Source: Paenarthrobacter nitroguajacolicus (lineage in GTDB: Bacteria; Actinomycetota; Actinomycetes; Actinomycetales; Micrococcaceae). Taken from it: a DNA stretch of 64,000 nt. Under the pieces are notes generated by a model. It was not told the DNA's origin. It did not search any database and saw only the letters and a program-made list of their open reading frames with translations. Each line of letters starts with the position of its first letter. Position 1 is the first letter of the stretch. The stretch is taken from the NCBI RefSeq assembly GCF_029952445.1, contig NZ_JAQPPK010000002.1, forward strand, positions 1 to 64,000, in the 5' to 3' direction. The position numbers and the translations under genes were made by a program. Shown here piece by piece: positions 51,818 to 61,267 of the stretch.

Positions 51818-53237
51818 CTGCCACGCCGCTGACTTCCGCGCCAGCGTGCCGGTGGAGGGTCAAGCTGTCCACGGTGCTGATCAGCATCAGGATGGCCATG
51901 GCGATGAATGCTCCCTTGTAGGCTCCCACGTGATCCGCTCCAAACACGGCGGTTGCCTCAAAGAGGCGGAGGAACAAGGCCCCGACGGCGATCCCGGCGG
52001 CCGCAGCCAGCTGGACTAGCGTCGCCGAGATTGCGTTGGCTGAAGGCAACTGGCCAGGAACGATGTCCGCGTATTGAACTGATGCGTACGCGGAGAAGCC
52101 GATGGAGCGGAAGGCGCCGCTGAACAGCAGCAACGCAAAGATCAAAGGCTCGGGAGTCTGTGCGTTGAGGAAGGCGCACAAAGCGAACGTCACTGCAGAG
52201 GCGAAGGAGGCAAAGACAAGAACGGCTTTGAACCCGAAGCGCCTGATGAGGGGCGTAGTGGCGGGCTTGATCCCGATGTTGCCCACGAAGACTGCAGCAA
52301 CCATGATGCCGGCCTTGAGCGGATCCCAGCCGAACCCGTCCTGGAACATCAAGGGCAGCAGGAACGGCACAGAACTGATGGTCAGCCGGTAAATGAACCC
52401 GCCGGTGGACGTCGCGCGGAACGTCCTGGTGCCAAAAACACCGAGGTTGAACAGCGGCACTCTGGCCTTCTTCATCCACCAGAGGGCCCCCGCCAGGGAA
52501 AGCACCCCTGCTGTCACCACGAGTACGGCAAGTAGGTTGGACGAGTGTCCGCCCAGGGTTTCGAGCCCCACCACCAGGGCGCCGACACCCAGGGTGGTCA
52601 GCAGCAAACCAAACCAGTCCAGGCGGCGTCGCCCGTCGAACTGTGTGCGTGGAACCAGCCTGAGGGCGGCGATGAACGCTGCCAGGCCAAGGGGAACGTT
52701 GATGATGAAGATCCAGTGCCACGAAAGGAAGCTGGTGAGCGCTCCGCCCACCATCGGAGCCAGAACTGGAGCGAGGAGCCCGGGCCACACGAGGTACGCC
52801 GTGGCCCGGAGCAGTTCGGATTTGGGCGTTCCACGGAGGACCACCAGAGTGCCGACAGGAACCATCATGGCCCCGCCCATCCCCTGGGCCACCCGGCTGA
52901 GAGTGAGCATGGTCAAGTCGGTGCTCACTGCGCAGAGCAGGGAAGCGATGGTGAAGATGGAAATGGCCAGGCAGAAGATCCGTCGGGCCCCGAACCGTTC
53001 AGCAAGCCAACTGCTCAGGGGGATTCCCATCGCCACCGTTACCAAGTAGGCCGTCATGGTGATGTTGATGTCGGCTGGCGCGACACGGAAGTCCGAGGCG
53101 ATGCTGGGAATGGCTGTGGTCAGGATGGTCCCGTCCAGGAACTCCATGAAGAACGTTGCTGCCACCAGCAGGGCCAATCGCGGCCGCCAGCTGGTTTGGC
53201 TGGCTTCTGCGATATCTGCACTAGGTCTTGTGGTCAT
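51798..53237 (-). CDS. MFS drug-exporter-like transporter, DHA2 family
   Basis: A 479-residue, ~14-helix major facilitator with the DHA2 pattern: LVAATFFMEFLDGTILTTAIPSIA near the start, WLAERFGARRIFCLAISIF (motif A), RVAQGMGGAMMVPVGTLVV (motif B/C) and GALTSFLSWHWIFIINVPLG. Proton-driven export of drugs or toxic metabolites is the usual role. GGAG lies 2 nt before ATG 53237. The 3' end sits in a duplicated 30-bp stretch. Confidence 0.92.
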   Translation of the reverse strand: MTTRPSADIAEASQTSWRPRLALLVAATFFMEFLDGTILTTAIPSIASDFRVAPADINITMTAYLVTVAMGIPLSSWLAERFGARRIFCLAISIFTIASLLCAVSTDLTMLTLSRVAQGMGGAMMVPVGTLVVLRGTPKSELLRATAYLVWPGLLAPVLAPMVGGALTSFLSWHWIFIINVPLGLAAFIAALRLVPRTQFDGRRRLDWFGLLLTTLGVGALVVGLETLGGHSSNLLAVLVVTAGVLSLAGALWWMKKARVPLFNLGVFGTRTFRATSTGGFIYRLTISSVPFLLPLMFQDGFGWDPLKAGIMVAAVFVGNIGIKPATTPLIRRFGFKAVLVFASFASAVTFALCAFLNAQTPEPLIFALLLFSGAFRSIGFSAYASVQYADIVPGQLPSANAISATLVQLAAAAGIAVGALFLRLFEATAVFGADHVGAYKGAFIAMAILMLISTVDSLTLHRHAGAEVSGVAAGAKRP

Positions 53238-53347
53238 GACTCCGGTCCAAGTTCGAGCTGGTGCTCAGCGATAGGCAGCAAGGGTGTTTCCTCGATCCTA
53301 TAGACCTGGTGTGGGAGCGATCACAACATGACGCTTTCCTACCGCGC

Positions 53348-55513
53348 CTACCCGGCCTGCGCAAGTGCCAGCGGGAGAACTGCCGCGACGCCCGCCTGCC
53401 GCAAAGCCCGGGCCGAAACCGTCATGGTCCAGCGGCTGTCGACCAAATCATCCACCAACAACACTGGCTGGCTCCCGATCCCTGACAGCGCTTGGGCAAG
53501 TTCCGGCCCGATAACCAAGCGATCCCACACCCCGGCAAGCCTGTAGGCGCTATTGCCTCCGCGCGCTCCGGTGGGCCCACCGTGCGCCGGCTGAAGTTGG
53601 CCCAAGTACGGCATCCTGCCTATGCTGGCTATCCCTTGAGCCAGGGAATCAACCAGCGCCGGCTTGCTCCGGGAAGGAATGCTGACCACAGCGGCGGGTC
53701 GGCCCGCACCGCTCCACGGGGTCCCGCCTTCGGCACCGGACCATTCACGCAGTACTTGGACACAGGCCTGCAGCATCGCAGGATCCACCGCACGGTCCGG
53801 CGCTCCGGCTGCGAACAATTCCCGGAGGGCCCCACCCCAACCCAGGTCTGTCAGCCTGGCCAGAACGCGTCCCTCGGCAATGCTCTCGTCCGGCTTGATC
53901 TTGCCTTTGACCGCAACGCCCAGCCGGTCCATGCCGCTGGGCCATTGGAGCCGCGGCTCCACGGCAATTCCTGCCCTGCGGAGCGTCTGGCCCGCGGCGT
54001 CTGCCGCCGAGTCCGCGATATCAACAGGGAACCATCGTCCGGCGCAGTTGTCGCAGCGTCCACAGGCGGCTGCTGTTTCGTCATCCAGGACCGAGGTGAT
54101 GTACTCCATCCGGCAGCCGGCCGTGTCCTGGTAGATCACCATGGAATCCTGCTCGTCCACACGGGCCTCGGCAATGCGGGCGTAGCGTTCGGCGTCGTAG
54201 TGCCACGGCCGCCCGGTTGACCGCCAACCTCCGCCAACGCGCTCTACTGCACCGTCCACGGCCAAGACCTTCAGCAGGAGCTCCAGAGGCGTACGGCGGA
54301 GGTCTACCCGGGCTTCCAACGCGACGGTGGACATGGCAGAGCCAGCGTCGCCCAGAACAGCCAGCACCGCCGCCGCCTTTTCCTCGGAAGGCATCGACGC
54401 CGTGGCAAAGTACTGCCAGATCTCGCGGTCCTCTGATCCCGGCAGCAGGAGGACATCTGCGTTGGCTGCGCCACGGCCGGCGCGTCCCACCTGCTGGTAG
54501 TAGGCAACCGGCGATGACGGGGCGCCGAGGTGGATCACGAAGCCCAGATCGGGTTTGTCGAACCCCATGCCCAAGGCAGAGGTTGCCACCAGTGCCTTAA
54601 CCTGGTTGTCCTTGAGGAGTTGCTCTGCCCGCTCACGATCGCCCGGGTCTGTTCGACCCGTGTAAGCAAGCACGTTGTGCCCGGCTTCGGAAAGCAGCCG
54701 GGCAGTGTCTTCTGCAGCGGAGACAGTGAGCGTGTAGATGATGCCGCTCCCCGGCATATCCGCGAGGTGGGTCAGCAGCCAGCCGAGCCGGTCCCGGGAG
54801 TCGGAAAGGTTGAGGACACCCAGGCGCAGCGACTCCCGGCCCAGGCCCCCGCGGATGGTCAGCACTCCCGCGCCGAGCTGCTCTTCAATATCATGGACCA
54901 CCCGGGAGTTGGCAGTGGCTGTTGTCGCCAGGACGGGAACGGTCTCCGGCAATTGGGCGATGAGGTCCGAGATCCGGCGGTAGTCGGGTCGGAAATCGTG
55001 CCCCCAGTCGGAAATACAGTGCGCTTCATCGATCACCAGGAGCCCTGTCCGCCGGATGAGCTCGGGAAGCTGGTTCTCCCTGAACGACGGATTGGTCAGG
55101 CGCTCCGGCGACACCAGCAGAACGTCGACGTCGTCAGCGGCCAACTGCGCCAGGACCGTGTCCCATTCCAGCGCATTCGCGGAATTAATCGCGACCGCCC
55201 GGACCCCTGCCCGTGCAGCTGCGGCCACCTGGTCACGCATGAGCGCCAGCAGGGGTGAGACGATCAACGTTGGCCCCGCTCCCCGTCTGCGCAAAAGCAA
55301 GGACGAGACGAAGTAGACGGCAGACTTCCCCCAGCCGGTGCGTTGGACCACGAGCGCCCTGCGGCCCGCATCCACCAACGCCTCGATCGCTTCAAACTGG
55401 CCATCGTGGAACTGTGCCTCCGGGTGGCCAACCAGTTCGCGAAGGCACGCCAGCGCCTCCTGCTTGGTTGCTGATTGCACGGGAACGGCAGTGTTTGGGG
55501 AAATGTTGGCCAT
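53348..55513 (-). CDS. recQ: RecQ-family DNA helicase with a C-terminal phosphoribosyltransferase motif
   Basis: A 721-residue ATP-dependent 3'-5' helicase. The Walker A motif is RTGWGKSA (K63), the box is DEAHCISDWGHDFRPDYRR, motif V/VI is SALGMGFDKPDLGFVIH and QVGRAGRG, and a zinc site has C-RMEYITSVLDDETAAAC-GRCDNC. The C-terminal ~170 residues are not part of classic RecQ. They contain LVIGPELAQAL and a PRPP-loop-like VLLVDDLVDSRWT near residues 684-696, as in ComF-type phosphoribosyltransferases. In this loop an arginine replaces the usual glycine. The gene is divergent from manB. Confidence 0.92.
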   Translation of the reverse strand: MANISPNTAVPVQSATKQEALACLRELVGHPEAQFHDGQFEAIEALVDAGRRALVVQRTGWGKSAVYFVSSLLLRRRGAGPTLIVSPLLALMRDQVAAAARAGVRAVAINSANALEWDTVLAQLAADDVDVLLVSPERLTNPSFRENQLPELIRRTGLLVIDEAHCISDWGHDFRPDYRRISDLIAQLPETVPVLATTATANSRVVHDIEEQLGAGVLTIRGGLGRESLRLGVLNLSDSRDRLGWLLTHLADMPGSGIIYTLTVSAAEDTARLLSEAGHNVLAYTGRTDPGDRERAEQLLKDNQVKALVATSALGMGFDKPDLGFVIHLGAPSSPVAYYQQVGRAGRGAANADVLLLPGSEDREIWQYFATASMPSEEKAAAVLAVLGDAGSAMSTVALEARVDLRRTPLELLLKVLAVDGAVERVGGGWRSTGRPWHYDAERYARIAEARVDEQDSMVIYQDTAGCRMEYITSVLDDETAAACGRCDNCAGRWFPVDIADSAADAAGQTLRRAGIAVEPRLQWPSGMDRLGVAVKGKIKPDESIAEGRVLARLTDLGWGGALRELFAAGAPDRAVDPAMLQACVQVLREWSGAEGGTPWSGAGRPAAVVSIPSRSKPALVDSLAQGIASIGRMPYLGQLQPAHGGPTGARGGNSAYRLAGVWDRLVIGPELAQALSGIGSQPVLLVDDLVDSRWTMTVSARALRQAGVAAVLPLALAQAG

Positions 55514-55562
55514 GTCCCCAGTATTCCAGTCGCCCCTGACAGCCAGAACGGGCGGGTCCCGC

Positions 55563-55602
55563 TATGTGGATAACAGCTGTATGGATAACGACTATCCACA
55601 TA
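55563..55602. promoter_or_regulatory. DnaA-box-like cluster and inverted repeat between recQ and manB
   Basis: A 10-bp perfect inverted repeat, TATGTGGATA (55563-55572) / TATCCACATA (55593-55602). It includes a perfect DnaA-box match TGTGGATAA (55565-55573), a one-mismatch copy TATGGATAA (55580-55588) and CTATCCACA (55592-55600). Confidence 0.5.
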
Positions 55603-55640
55603 CAGCGCCCACGGGTTCCTGCCGCGCTGGGTAGCCACAG

Positions 55641-55654
55641 TAGGATTGAGCCCG
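55641..55654 (+). promoter_or_regulatory. Probable leaderless promoter of manB
   Basis: TAGGAT (55641-55646) lies 7 nt before the GTG start at 55654, with no Shine-Dalgarno. Confidence 0.45.
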
Positions 55655-57072
55655 TGACTAGCGAGCAGAACAAGACATTCGACCTCTCGGCATCCTTTAA
55701 GGCGTATGACGTCCGGGGCATCGTGGGTGAATCCATCACGGCTGAAATCGTCGAGGCCGTCGGCGCCGCCTTCATCGACGTCCTTGGCCTTGAAGGGGAA
55801 ACTGTCCTCGTTGGTGGCGACATGCGTCCTTCATCACCGGAGTTCAGCCAAGCCTTCGCAAACGGCGCGGCAACCCGGGGAGCCAACGTCCAGCTCCTGG
55901 ATCTGATCTCCACAGATGAGCTCTACTACGCGTGCGGCGCCTTGAACGCTGCCGGCGCAACTTTCACCGCCAGCCACAACCCCGCCGAATACAACGGCAT
56001 CAAAATGGCCAAGGCCGGCGCCCAGCCCATCTCGTCCGAAAGCGGCCTGAAGGAAATCCAGGCACTCGCCGAGCAGTACTTGAACGCCGGAAGCATCCCG
56101 TCCGCCGCCACCCGCGGCGAGATCGGAGTCCACGATGTCCTGAAGGACTATTCCGAGTACCTGCGCAAACTGGTGGACCTCTCAGGTTCCCGTCCGCTGA
56201 AGATCGTTGTCGACGCCGGCAACGGCATGGCCGGCCTGACCACTCCGGCAGTCCTTGGCGACAAGCTGCTTCCGGCATTGCCTTTCGAGATCGTCCCGCT
56301 CTATTTCGAACTGGATGGTTCCTTCCCGAACCACCCCGCCAACCCGCTGGAACCGGAAAACCTTCGCGACCTCCAGGCGGCAGTAGTCAAGCACGGCGCG
56401 GACATCGGATTGGCTTTCGACGGCGACGCGGACCGTTGCTTCGTGATAGACGAAAAGGGTGACGCTGTCTCGCCGTCGGCCATCACAGGGATGGTCGCCC
56501 GCCGCGAGATTGCCCGGGCCCGGATGTCCGGGGAAGAAACCCCCGTCATCATCCACAACCTCCTGACCTCAAAAGCCGTTCCCGAACTCGTGGCCAAGGA
56601 CGGCGGCCGTGCCGTGCGGACCCGTGTGGGACACTCCTTCATCAAGGCTGTCATGGCGGAGGAAGGCGCCGTTTTCGGCGGAGAGCACTCGGCGCACTTC
56701 TACTTCAGGGATTTCTGGAACGCCGATACCGGAATGCTCGCAGCCATGCACGTGCTTGCCGCCCTCGGTGAGCAGGACGGCCCGCTCTCGGAGCTCGGCC
56801 GCCAGTACGAACCGTACGTCTCGTCGGGCGAGATCAACTCGGAGATCGAAGACAAGGCCGGCGCCGTGGAACGCGTACGCGCGGACTTTGAAACCGAAGA
56901 CATCGACATCGATCACATGGACGGCAGCACCTTCACGGCAAAGGACGGTAGCTGGTGGTTCAACTTGCGTCCTTCCAACACCGAGCCCTTCCTGCGGTTG
57001 AACGCCGAAGCCAAGGACCAGGCCACCATGGAGAAGATCCGCGACCGCGTCCTGGCGCTGGTCCGGGGCTAG
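55654..57072 (+). CDS. manB: Phosphomannomutase/phosphoglucomutase
   Basis: A 472-residue alpha-D-phosphohexomutase that interconverts hexose 1- and 6-phosphates for cell-wall sugar synthesis. The phosphoserine is S107 in TASHNPAEYNGIK. The metal loop is FDGDADRCF, the sugar-binding loop is GGEHSAHFYF, and the phosphate-binding RPSNTEP is near the end. GTG 55654 is preferred over an ATG at 55564, which would begin inside the DnaA-box repeat. Confidence 0.95.
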   Translation: MTSEQNKTFDLSASFKAYDVRGIVGESITAEIVEAVGAAFIDVLGLEGETVLVGGDMRPSSPEFSQAFANGAATRGANVQLLDLISTDELYYACGALNAAGATFTASHNPAEYNGIKMAKAGAQPISSESGLKEIQALAEQYLNAGSIPSAATRGEIGVHDVLKDYSEYLRKLVDLSGSRPLKIVVDAGNGMAGLTTPAVLGDKLLPALPFEIVPLYFELDGSFPNHPANPLEPENLRDLQAAVVKHGADIGLAFDGDADRCFVIDEKGDAVSPSAITGMVARREIARARMSGEETPVIIHNLLTSKAVPELVAKDGGRAVRTRVGHSFIKAVMAEEGAVFGGEHSAHFYFRDFWNADTGMLAAMHVLAALGEQDGPLSELGRQYEPYVSSGEINSEIEDKAGAVERVRADFETEDIDIDHMDGSTFTAKDGSWWFNLRPSNTEPFLRLNAEAKDQATMEKIRDRVLALVRG

Positions 57073-57083
57073 GCTTACAGCCA
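57070..57083 (+). promoter_or_regulatory. Probable leaderless promoter inside the manB stop
   Basis: TAGGCT (57070-57075) begins with the manB stop codon and lies 7 nt before ATG 57083. No Shine-Dalgarno is present, so the next gene may have its own transcript. Confidence 0.4.
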
Positions 57084-57997
57084 TGACGCAGCTTCCCTCC
57101 GAGGCGCGGATCTCCCCTGACACCGAACTGGCCGCAGTCGTGGCCGAGGCCCTTAAATTGGCCGACGCGCAGTTGGTGATCAACAAGGGCTTTACTCCGT
57201 TCGTCTTCATGCTCGACCATGACGGCGCCATCCACCGCGGTGAAGTCCCCCAGGAAATCCAGGGGAGCATGCCGCCGGACCCGCTGGTGGCCGTGAAGCT
57301 GACCATCGATCTCTTTTCGGGCCATGCCGATAACCTCCTCGCAATGGTTGCCGTATTGGATCCGCAGTCCGGCAAGACGGAGGACACCCTCCACCTTTGG
57401 GCTGAACACCGCAGTGGCATAAGCCAGATCATCCGTGTGGACTTCACTCGAAAGAAGTTCCTGAAGCACCCCACGTTCAGCGAACCCCGCGTGGAGGCAC
57501 AGACTGCCCACGTGTGGACCGGCGAGTCCCCGAGCCCGGCGGAGGAATGGTGGCACGAGGGCCTCTCCGAGCAGGCCATCCAGGATGTGTTCAGCTTGGT
57601 GGGCGTCGCTGTTCCTTTCGCCCAGGATCAGCTGGCTAAGAACGGCGTCCTTGCCCCCTACGGGATCACCACCGATCTTGAGGGCGTGGTGGGGCACAGC
57701 ATGGCTTATCTGGAGCCCAACGAAGACGGCGACGTGGATTCCGCGGAGGCGGTTCAGCTGATGACAGAAGGTTTCCGCAAGGACCGGGAAGGGCTCCGTG
57801 GGACCTGCATCCTGGCCGATATCAGCATCCAGGCTGACGACGGCGGAGTCGTGGACGCGGTGAGGCTGCACATTGAGCACGCCGAGGGACTGTCGATGCA
57901 CATCCTGAAACCCTACGAACTCGTGGGAGAACACCAAGCGGTCGCATTCGGGGAGTCAGCGGTAATACCCGCCGAGGCAAGAGTGTGGTCGGCATGA
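57083..57997 (+). CDS. Unknown protein with two copies of a ~100-residue module
   Basis: A 304-residue cytosolic-looking protein, acidic, without signal or membrane segments. I do not recognise a named family. Two halves have a similar layout: a helix, a strand containing F-PF or APYGI, then a D/E-rich loop (LEPNEDGDVDSAEAV), a helix (LMTEGFRKDREGLR) and a strand (CILADISIQADDGG). The second half also resembles the next protein. The stop overlaps the ATG of that gene (ATGA), so the two are translationally coupled. Co-function with its paralogue is likely; a role is not known. Confidence 0.75.
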   Translation: MTQLPSEARISPDTELAAVVAEALKLADAQLVINKGFTPFVFMLDHDGAIHRGEVPQEIQGSMPPDPLVAVKLTIDLFSGHADNLLAMVAVLDPQSGKTEDTLHLWAEHRSGISQIIRVDFTRKKFLKHPTFSEPRVEAQTAHVWTGESPSPAEEWWHEGLSEQAIQDVFSLVGVAVPFAQDQLAKNGVLAPYGITTDLEGVVGHSMAYLEPNEDGDVDSAEAVQLMTEGFRKDREGLRGTCILADISIQADDGGVVDAVRLHIEHAEGLSMHILKPYELVGEHQAVAFGESAVIPAEARVWSA

Positions 57998-58449
57998 GCG
58001 AGCAATCCGCCGGCACAACCTCCCCGGAAGAATCGGCGCAGGACCGCGAGCTCAGGGAGACCTTGGGCACTGGTCTTGGTACTGCCCAGGAACATCTCCA
58101 ACAAAATGGCGGCTTCTTTCCCTTCGCCATCACGCTGGCGAACGATGGTGAACTCCGGATCGTCATGGTAACTCCGGGGGAACCGGACGAGGACGGCCAC
58201 GTCGACGCCGGGCAAATGCTGTCCGACCTCCACGAACTGTTGCGCCAAGGCCGCGAAGACTTCCGGGCCGTTGCCATCGTCAGCGATGTCAGCCTGCCCG
58301 AACACGGTTCGGATGGCATCCATGGCGCAGCGGAGCACCGTGATGGTGCTGTCCGGGCTGCCATCATTCCCTATGTCCCGGGAGCTGGCGGTTTCACCTT
58401 CGCCGCCATGGAGCCGGATACCAACGAGCCATCCATCTGGGTGGACTAG
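57994..58449 (+). CDS. Unknown protein, single-module paralogue of the preceding gene
   Basis: A 151-residue acidic protein. The segment QNGGFFPFAITLANDGELR, then TPGEPDEDGHVDAGQMLSDL, RQGREDFRAVAIVSDVSLPE and AAIIPYV parallels the C-terminal half of the previous protein (LEPNEDGDVDSAEAV, KDREGLRGTCILADISIQAD). ATG 57994 overlaps the preceding stop by 4 bp; a GTG nine bases earlier is less likely. Function unknown. Confidence 0.75.
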   Translation: MSEQSAGTTSPEESAQDRELRETLGTGLGTAQEHLQQNGGFFPFAITLANDGELRIVMVTPGEPDEDGHVDAGQMLSDLHELLRQGREDFRAVAIVSDVSLPEHGSDGIHGAAEHRDGAVRAAIIPYVPGAGGFTFAAMEPDTNEPSIWVD

Positions 58450-58459
58450 ACCGACGATC

Positions 58460-58472
58460 TAAACTGATTCCA
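58460..58472 (+). promoter_or_regulatory. Probable leaderless promoter of the Rrf2 gene
   Basis: TAAACT (58460-58465) lies 6 nt before ATG 58472 with no Shine-Dalgarno. Confidence 0.45.
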
Positions 58473-58939
58473 TGAAGATCAACGCCTTCGCAGATGTGAG
58501 CCTTCGGGCCATCATGGTGTTGGCTGCTGCCCCGGAGGGTTCACTGCTGACCACGCAGGCCGTCGCAGACGCCGTCGGAACCCCCTACAACCACGTCAGC
58601 AAGGCGATGGTCCGCTTGCGCGCACTGGGACTTATCGACGTCGAACGCGGACGGCTGGGTGGGTCACGCTTGAACGACGCCGGTCGGCAGGCCACCGTGG
58701 GTGAGGTTCTGCGTCACCTGGACAGCCGGCAGGATCCTGCGGAGTGCCAGTCCCCCACCAAGAACTGCCCCCTCATTACCGAATGCGGACTGCGTCACGC
58801 CATGACCCGCGCCAGGGAAGCCTTCTACCGCGAGTTGGACACCGTGGTCATTTCTTCGCTCCCCCACGCGCGGCAAATGGAACCAGTGTTCGAATCAATC
58901 GGGCTCCGGCCTGAGTTCCGCACACCTGCAGTGCAGTAG
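58472..58939 (+). CDS. Rrf2-family regulator, NsrR-like
   Basis: A 155-residue winged-helix regulator starting MKINAFADVSLRAIMVLA, with recognition region TTQAVADAVGTPYNHVSKAMVRLRA and wing RGRLGGSRL. Three cysteines spaced C-X6-C-X5-C (ECQSPTKNCPLITECGL) are those that bind an iron-sulphur cluster in NsrR-type nitric-oxide sensors. It probably represses NO-detoxification genes elsewhere (inference); no such gene lies in the window. Confidence 0.9.
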   Translation: MKINAFADVSLRAIMVLAAAPEGSLLTTQAVADAVGTPYNHVSKAMVRLRALGLIDVERGRLGGSRLNDAGRQATVGEVLRHLDSRQDPAECQSPTKNCPLITECGLRHAMTRAREAFYRELDTVVISSLPHARQMEPVFESIGLRPEFRTPAVQ

Positions 58940-58992
58940 CAACCCGGCGGACCTACGGCATCCATCGTTCGGTCGCCCAGGAACCAAGCCAG

Positions 58993-59050
58993 GAACGACG
59001 GCGGCCCGCCACCTTTCAAACGAAAGGTGACAGGCCGTCGTCGTTCACTT
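58993..59050. terminator. Bidirectional terminator between Rrf2 gene and pckG
   Basis: Inner stem CACCTTTC (59010-59017) / GAAAGGTG (59022-59029) with loop AAAC, extended by a complementary outer pair GAACGACGGC / GCCGTCGTCGTTC. Confidence 0.65.
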
Positions 59051-59075
59051 AAGGACGCCATTGTCCCCAAGAGGT

Positions 59076-60902
59076 CTAGCCCAGACGGGTCTTGAGACCG
59101 TCCAGCTCGGACTGGAGTGCCGCCGGGAGGGATTCGCCGAAGTTCGCGAACCATTCCTCGATGGATGCCAGTTCAGTTGCCCACTCATCGGCGTCGACGC
59201 GGACCGCGGCCTCAACCTCGGCCGGCGTCATGTCGAGGCCCTCAAGATCGATGGATTCACCGGTCGGAACAAAGCCGATCGGCGTTTCGACGGCGTCAGC
59301 CTTGCCTTCCAGGCGCTCGATGGCCCACTTGAGCACGCGTGCGTTGTCACCGAATCCAGGCCAAGCGAAGCCACCCTCAGCCGTGCGGCGGAACCAGTTG
59401 ACCAGGAAGATCCTGGGCAACCGCTCCGCGTTGGCCTTGGAGGACAGGTTGACCCAGTGGTTCAGGTAGTCGCCTGCGTCGTAGCCGATGAACGGCAGCA
59501 TGGCCATGGGGTCGCGGCGGACAACACCGACGGCGCCAGCGGCAGCGGCGGTGGTTTCCGAGGACAAAGTGGAACCCATGAAGATGCCGTTCGACCAGCT
59601 GCGGGCCTCGGTTACCAAGGGGATTGTGGTCTTGCGGCGGCCACCGAACAGGATCGCGGACAGCTCCACGCCCTCGGGGCTGAAGTACTCTTCGGCCAAC
59701 ATGTCGATCTGGTCGATCGGCGTGCAGAAGCGTGAGTTCGGGTGTGCGGCGGGCGCGTCGGAGTCCGGAGTCCAGGACTCACCGCGCCAGTCGGTCAGGT
59801 GTGCCGGAGTATCCTCCGTCATGCCTTCCCACCAGACGCCACCGTCGTCGGTCAGGGCTACGTTGGTGAAGATGCTGTTGCCCTTGGCGATGGCGCGCAT
59901 GGCGTTGGGGTTGGTGCCCCAACCCGTGCCGGGTGCGACGCCGAACAAGCCGGCTTCGGGGTTGACGGCGCGGAGTTCACCTTCCTTGCCAAAGCGCATC
60001 CAGGTGATGTCGTCACCCAGGGTCTCAACCTTCCAGCCCTTAATGGTCGGGTCGAGCAGCGCGAGGTTGGTCTTGCCACAAGCGGACGGGAAGGCCGCGG
60101 AGACGTAGTACGTCTTCTGCTCGGGGGAGGTCAGCTTCAGGATGAGCATGTGCTCAGCGAGCCAACCCTCATCACGTGCCATGACCGAAGCGATGCGCAG
60201 CGCGTAGCACTTCTTGCCGAGCAGTGCGTTTCCACCGTAGCCGGAGCCGAAGGACCAGATGGAGCGCTCTTCGGGGAAGTGGACAATCCACTTGTCCGGG
60301 TTGCAGGGCCATGCGACGTCGGCCTGGCCGGCTTCCAGCGGCGCGCCCAGCGAGTGGAGGGCGGGAACGAAGAAGGCATCGGTCTGGGTGATGCGGTCCA
60401 GGACGTCAGTGCCGATGCGGGCCATGATGCGCATGGAGGCAACGACGTAGGCGGAGTCGGTGATCTCAACGCCAAACTTGGGGTCTTCTGCATCGAGGTG
60501 GCCCATGACGAACGGGATGACGTACATGGTGCGGCCACGCATGGAGCCGGCGAACAGTCCGCGCAGCTTCTGCTTCATTTCGGCCGGAGCCATCCAGTTG
60601 TTGGTGAAGCCTGCGTCACGCTCGTTCTCGGAGCAGATGAAGGTCTGCTCTTCAACGCGGGCAACGTCAGCGGGGTCGGAGAACGCCGCGAAGGAATTCG
60701 GGAACGTTTCCGGGTTGAGCCGCTTCAGGGTGCCGGCCTCGACGAGTTCGTCTGTGAGCTTCTTGTTTTCTGCTTCGCTGCCATCAACCCAGTGGATGCG
60801 GTCCGGCTGAGTCAGCTCGGCAACTTCCTCAACCCAGGCCAGCAGGCGTGCATGCGTAGTAGGTGCCTTCTCAAGCAGCGGCAGTCGCGCCAGATCGCCC
60901 AT
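59076..60902 (-). CDS. pckG: Phosphoenolpyruvate carboxykinase (GTP)
   Basis: Converts oxaloacetate and GTP to PEP, CO2 and GDP at the entry to gluconeogenesis. The 608-residue length is typical. The P-loop is [13 protein letters not shown], with the mobile-loop [16 protein letters not shown], metal/PEP region [19 protein letters not shown] and the GTP-binding [16 protein letters not shown] followed by [11 protein letters not shown] 60902 has GAGGAAGGG upstream. No other gene appears in its operon. Convergent with the NsrR-like regulator. Confidence 0.97.
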   Translation of the reverse strand: MGDLARLPLLEKAPTTHARLLAWVEEVAELTQPDRIHWVDGSEAENKKLTDELVEAGTLKRLNPETFPNSFAAFSDPADVARVEEQTFICSENERDAGFTNNWMAPAEMKQKLRGLFAGSMRGRTMYVIPFVMGHLDAEDPKFGVEITDSAYVVASMRIMARIGTDVLDRITQTDAFFVPALHSLGAPLEAGQADVAWPCNPDKWIVHFPEERSIWSFGSGYGGNALLGKKCYALRIASVMARDEGWLAEHMLILKLTSPEQKTYYVSAAFPSACGKTNLALLDPTIKGWKVETLGDDITWMRFGKEGELRAVNPEAGLFGVAPGTGWGTNPNAMRAIAKGNSIFTNVALTDDGGVWWEGMTEDTPAHLTDWRGESWTPDSDAPAAHPNSRFCTPIDQIDMLAEEYFSPEGVELSAILFGGRRKTTIPLVTEARSWSNGIFMGSTLSSETTAAAAGAVGVVRRDPMAMLPFIGYDAGDYLNHWVNLSSKANAERLPRIFLVNWFRRTAEGGFAWPGFGDNARVLKWAIERLEGKADAVETPIGFVPTGESIDLEGLDMTPAEVEAAVRVDADEWATELASIEEWFANFGESLPAALQSELDGLKTRLG

Positions 60903-61105
60903 TGCGGTTCCCTTCCTCGGGTTCAGTGGTGTGTCCTAAACGATAGGGGCCGCGGACCAGACCAATCCGCTGTCAGACATCGGACATCCACCTGCTTGAA
61001 AACTAAAAAACCCCTAGAATTCAAGGTTCCCGATTCCTGGGAGCTGATTTTAAGTGACTAAGGTCACGTAGACCGGTCTAGTTGCGCAGATTACAGCTTT
61101 TCGAT

Positions 61106-61134
61106 TTGGAACTTCACATGAACTTCTGTAAAGT
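61106..61134 (+). promoter_or_regulatory. Probable promoter of tRNA-Arg
   Basis: TTGGAA (61106-61111), 17-bp spacer and TAAAGT (61129-61134), about 53 bp before the tRNA. The remaining pckG-tRNA spacer (60903-61105) shows no other feature. Confidence 0.4.
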
Positions 61135-61187
61135 TTATTGAGGTTCGAGGGGGTCAGAGAAACAGACCGCCGAGAATCACGCGAAAT

Positions 61188-61261
<74 letters not shown>

Positions 61262-61267
61262 CAAATC

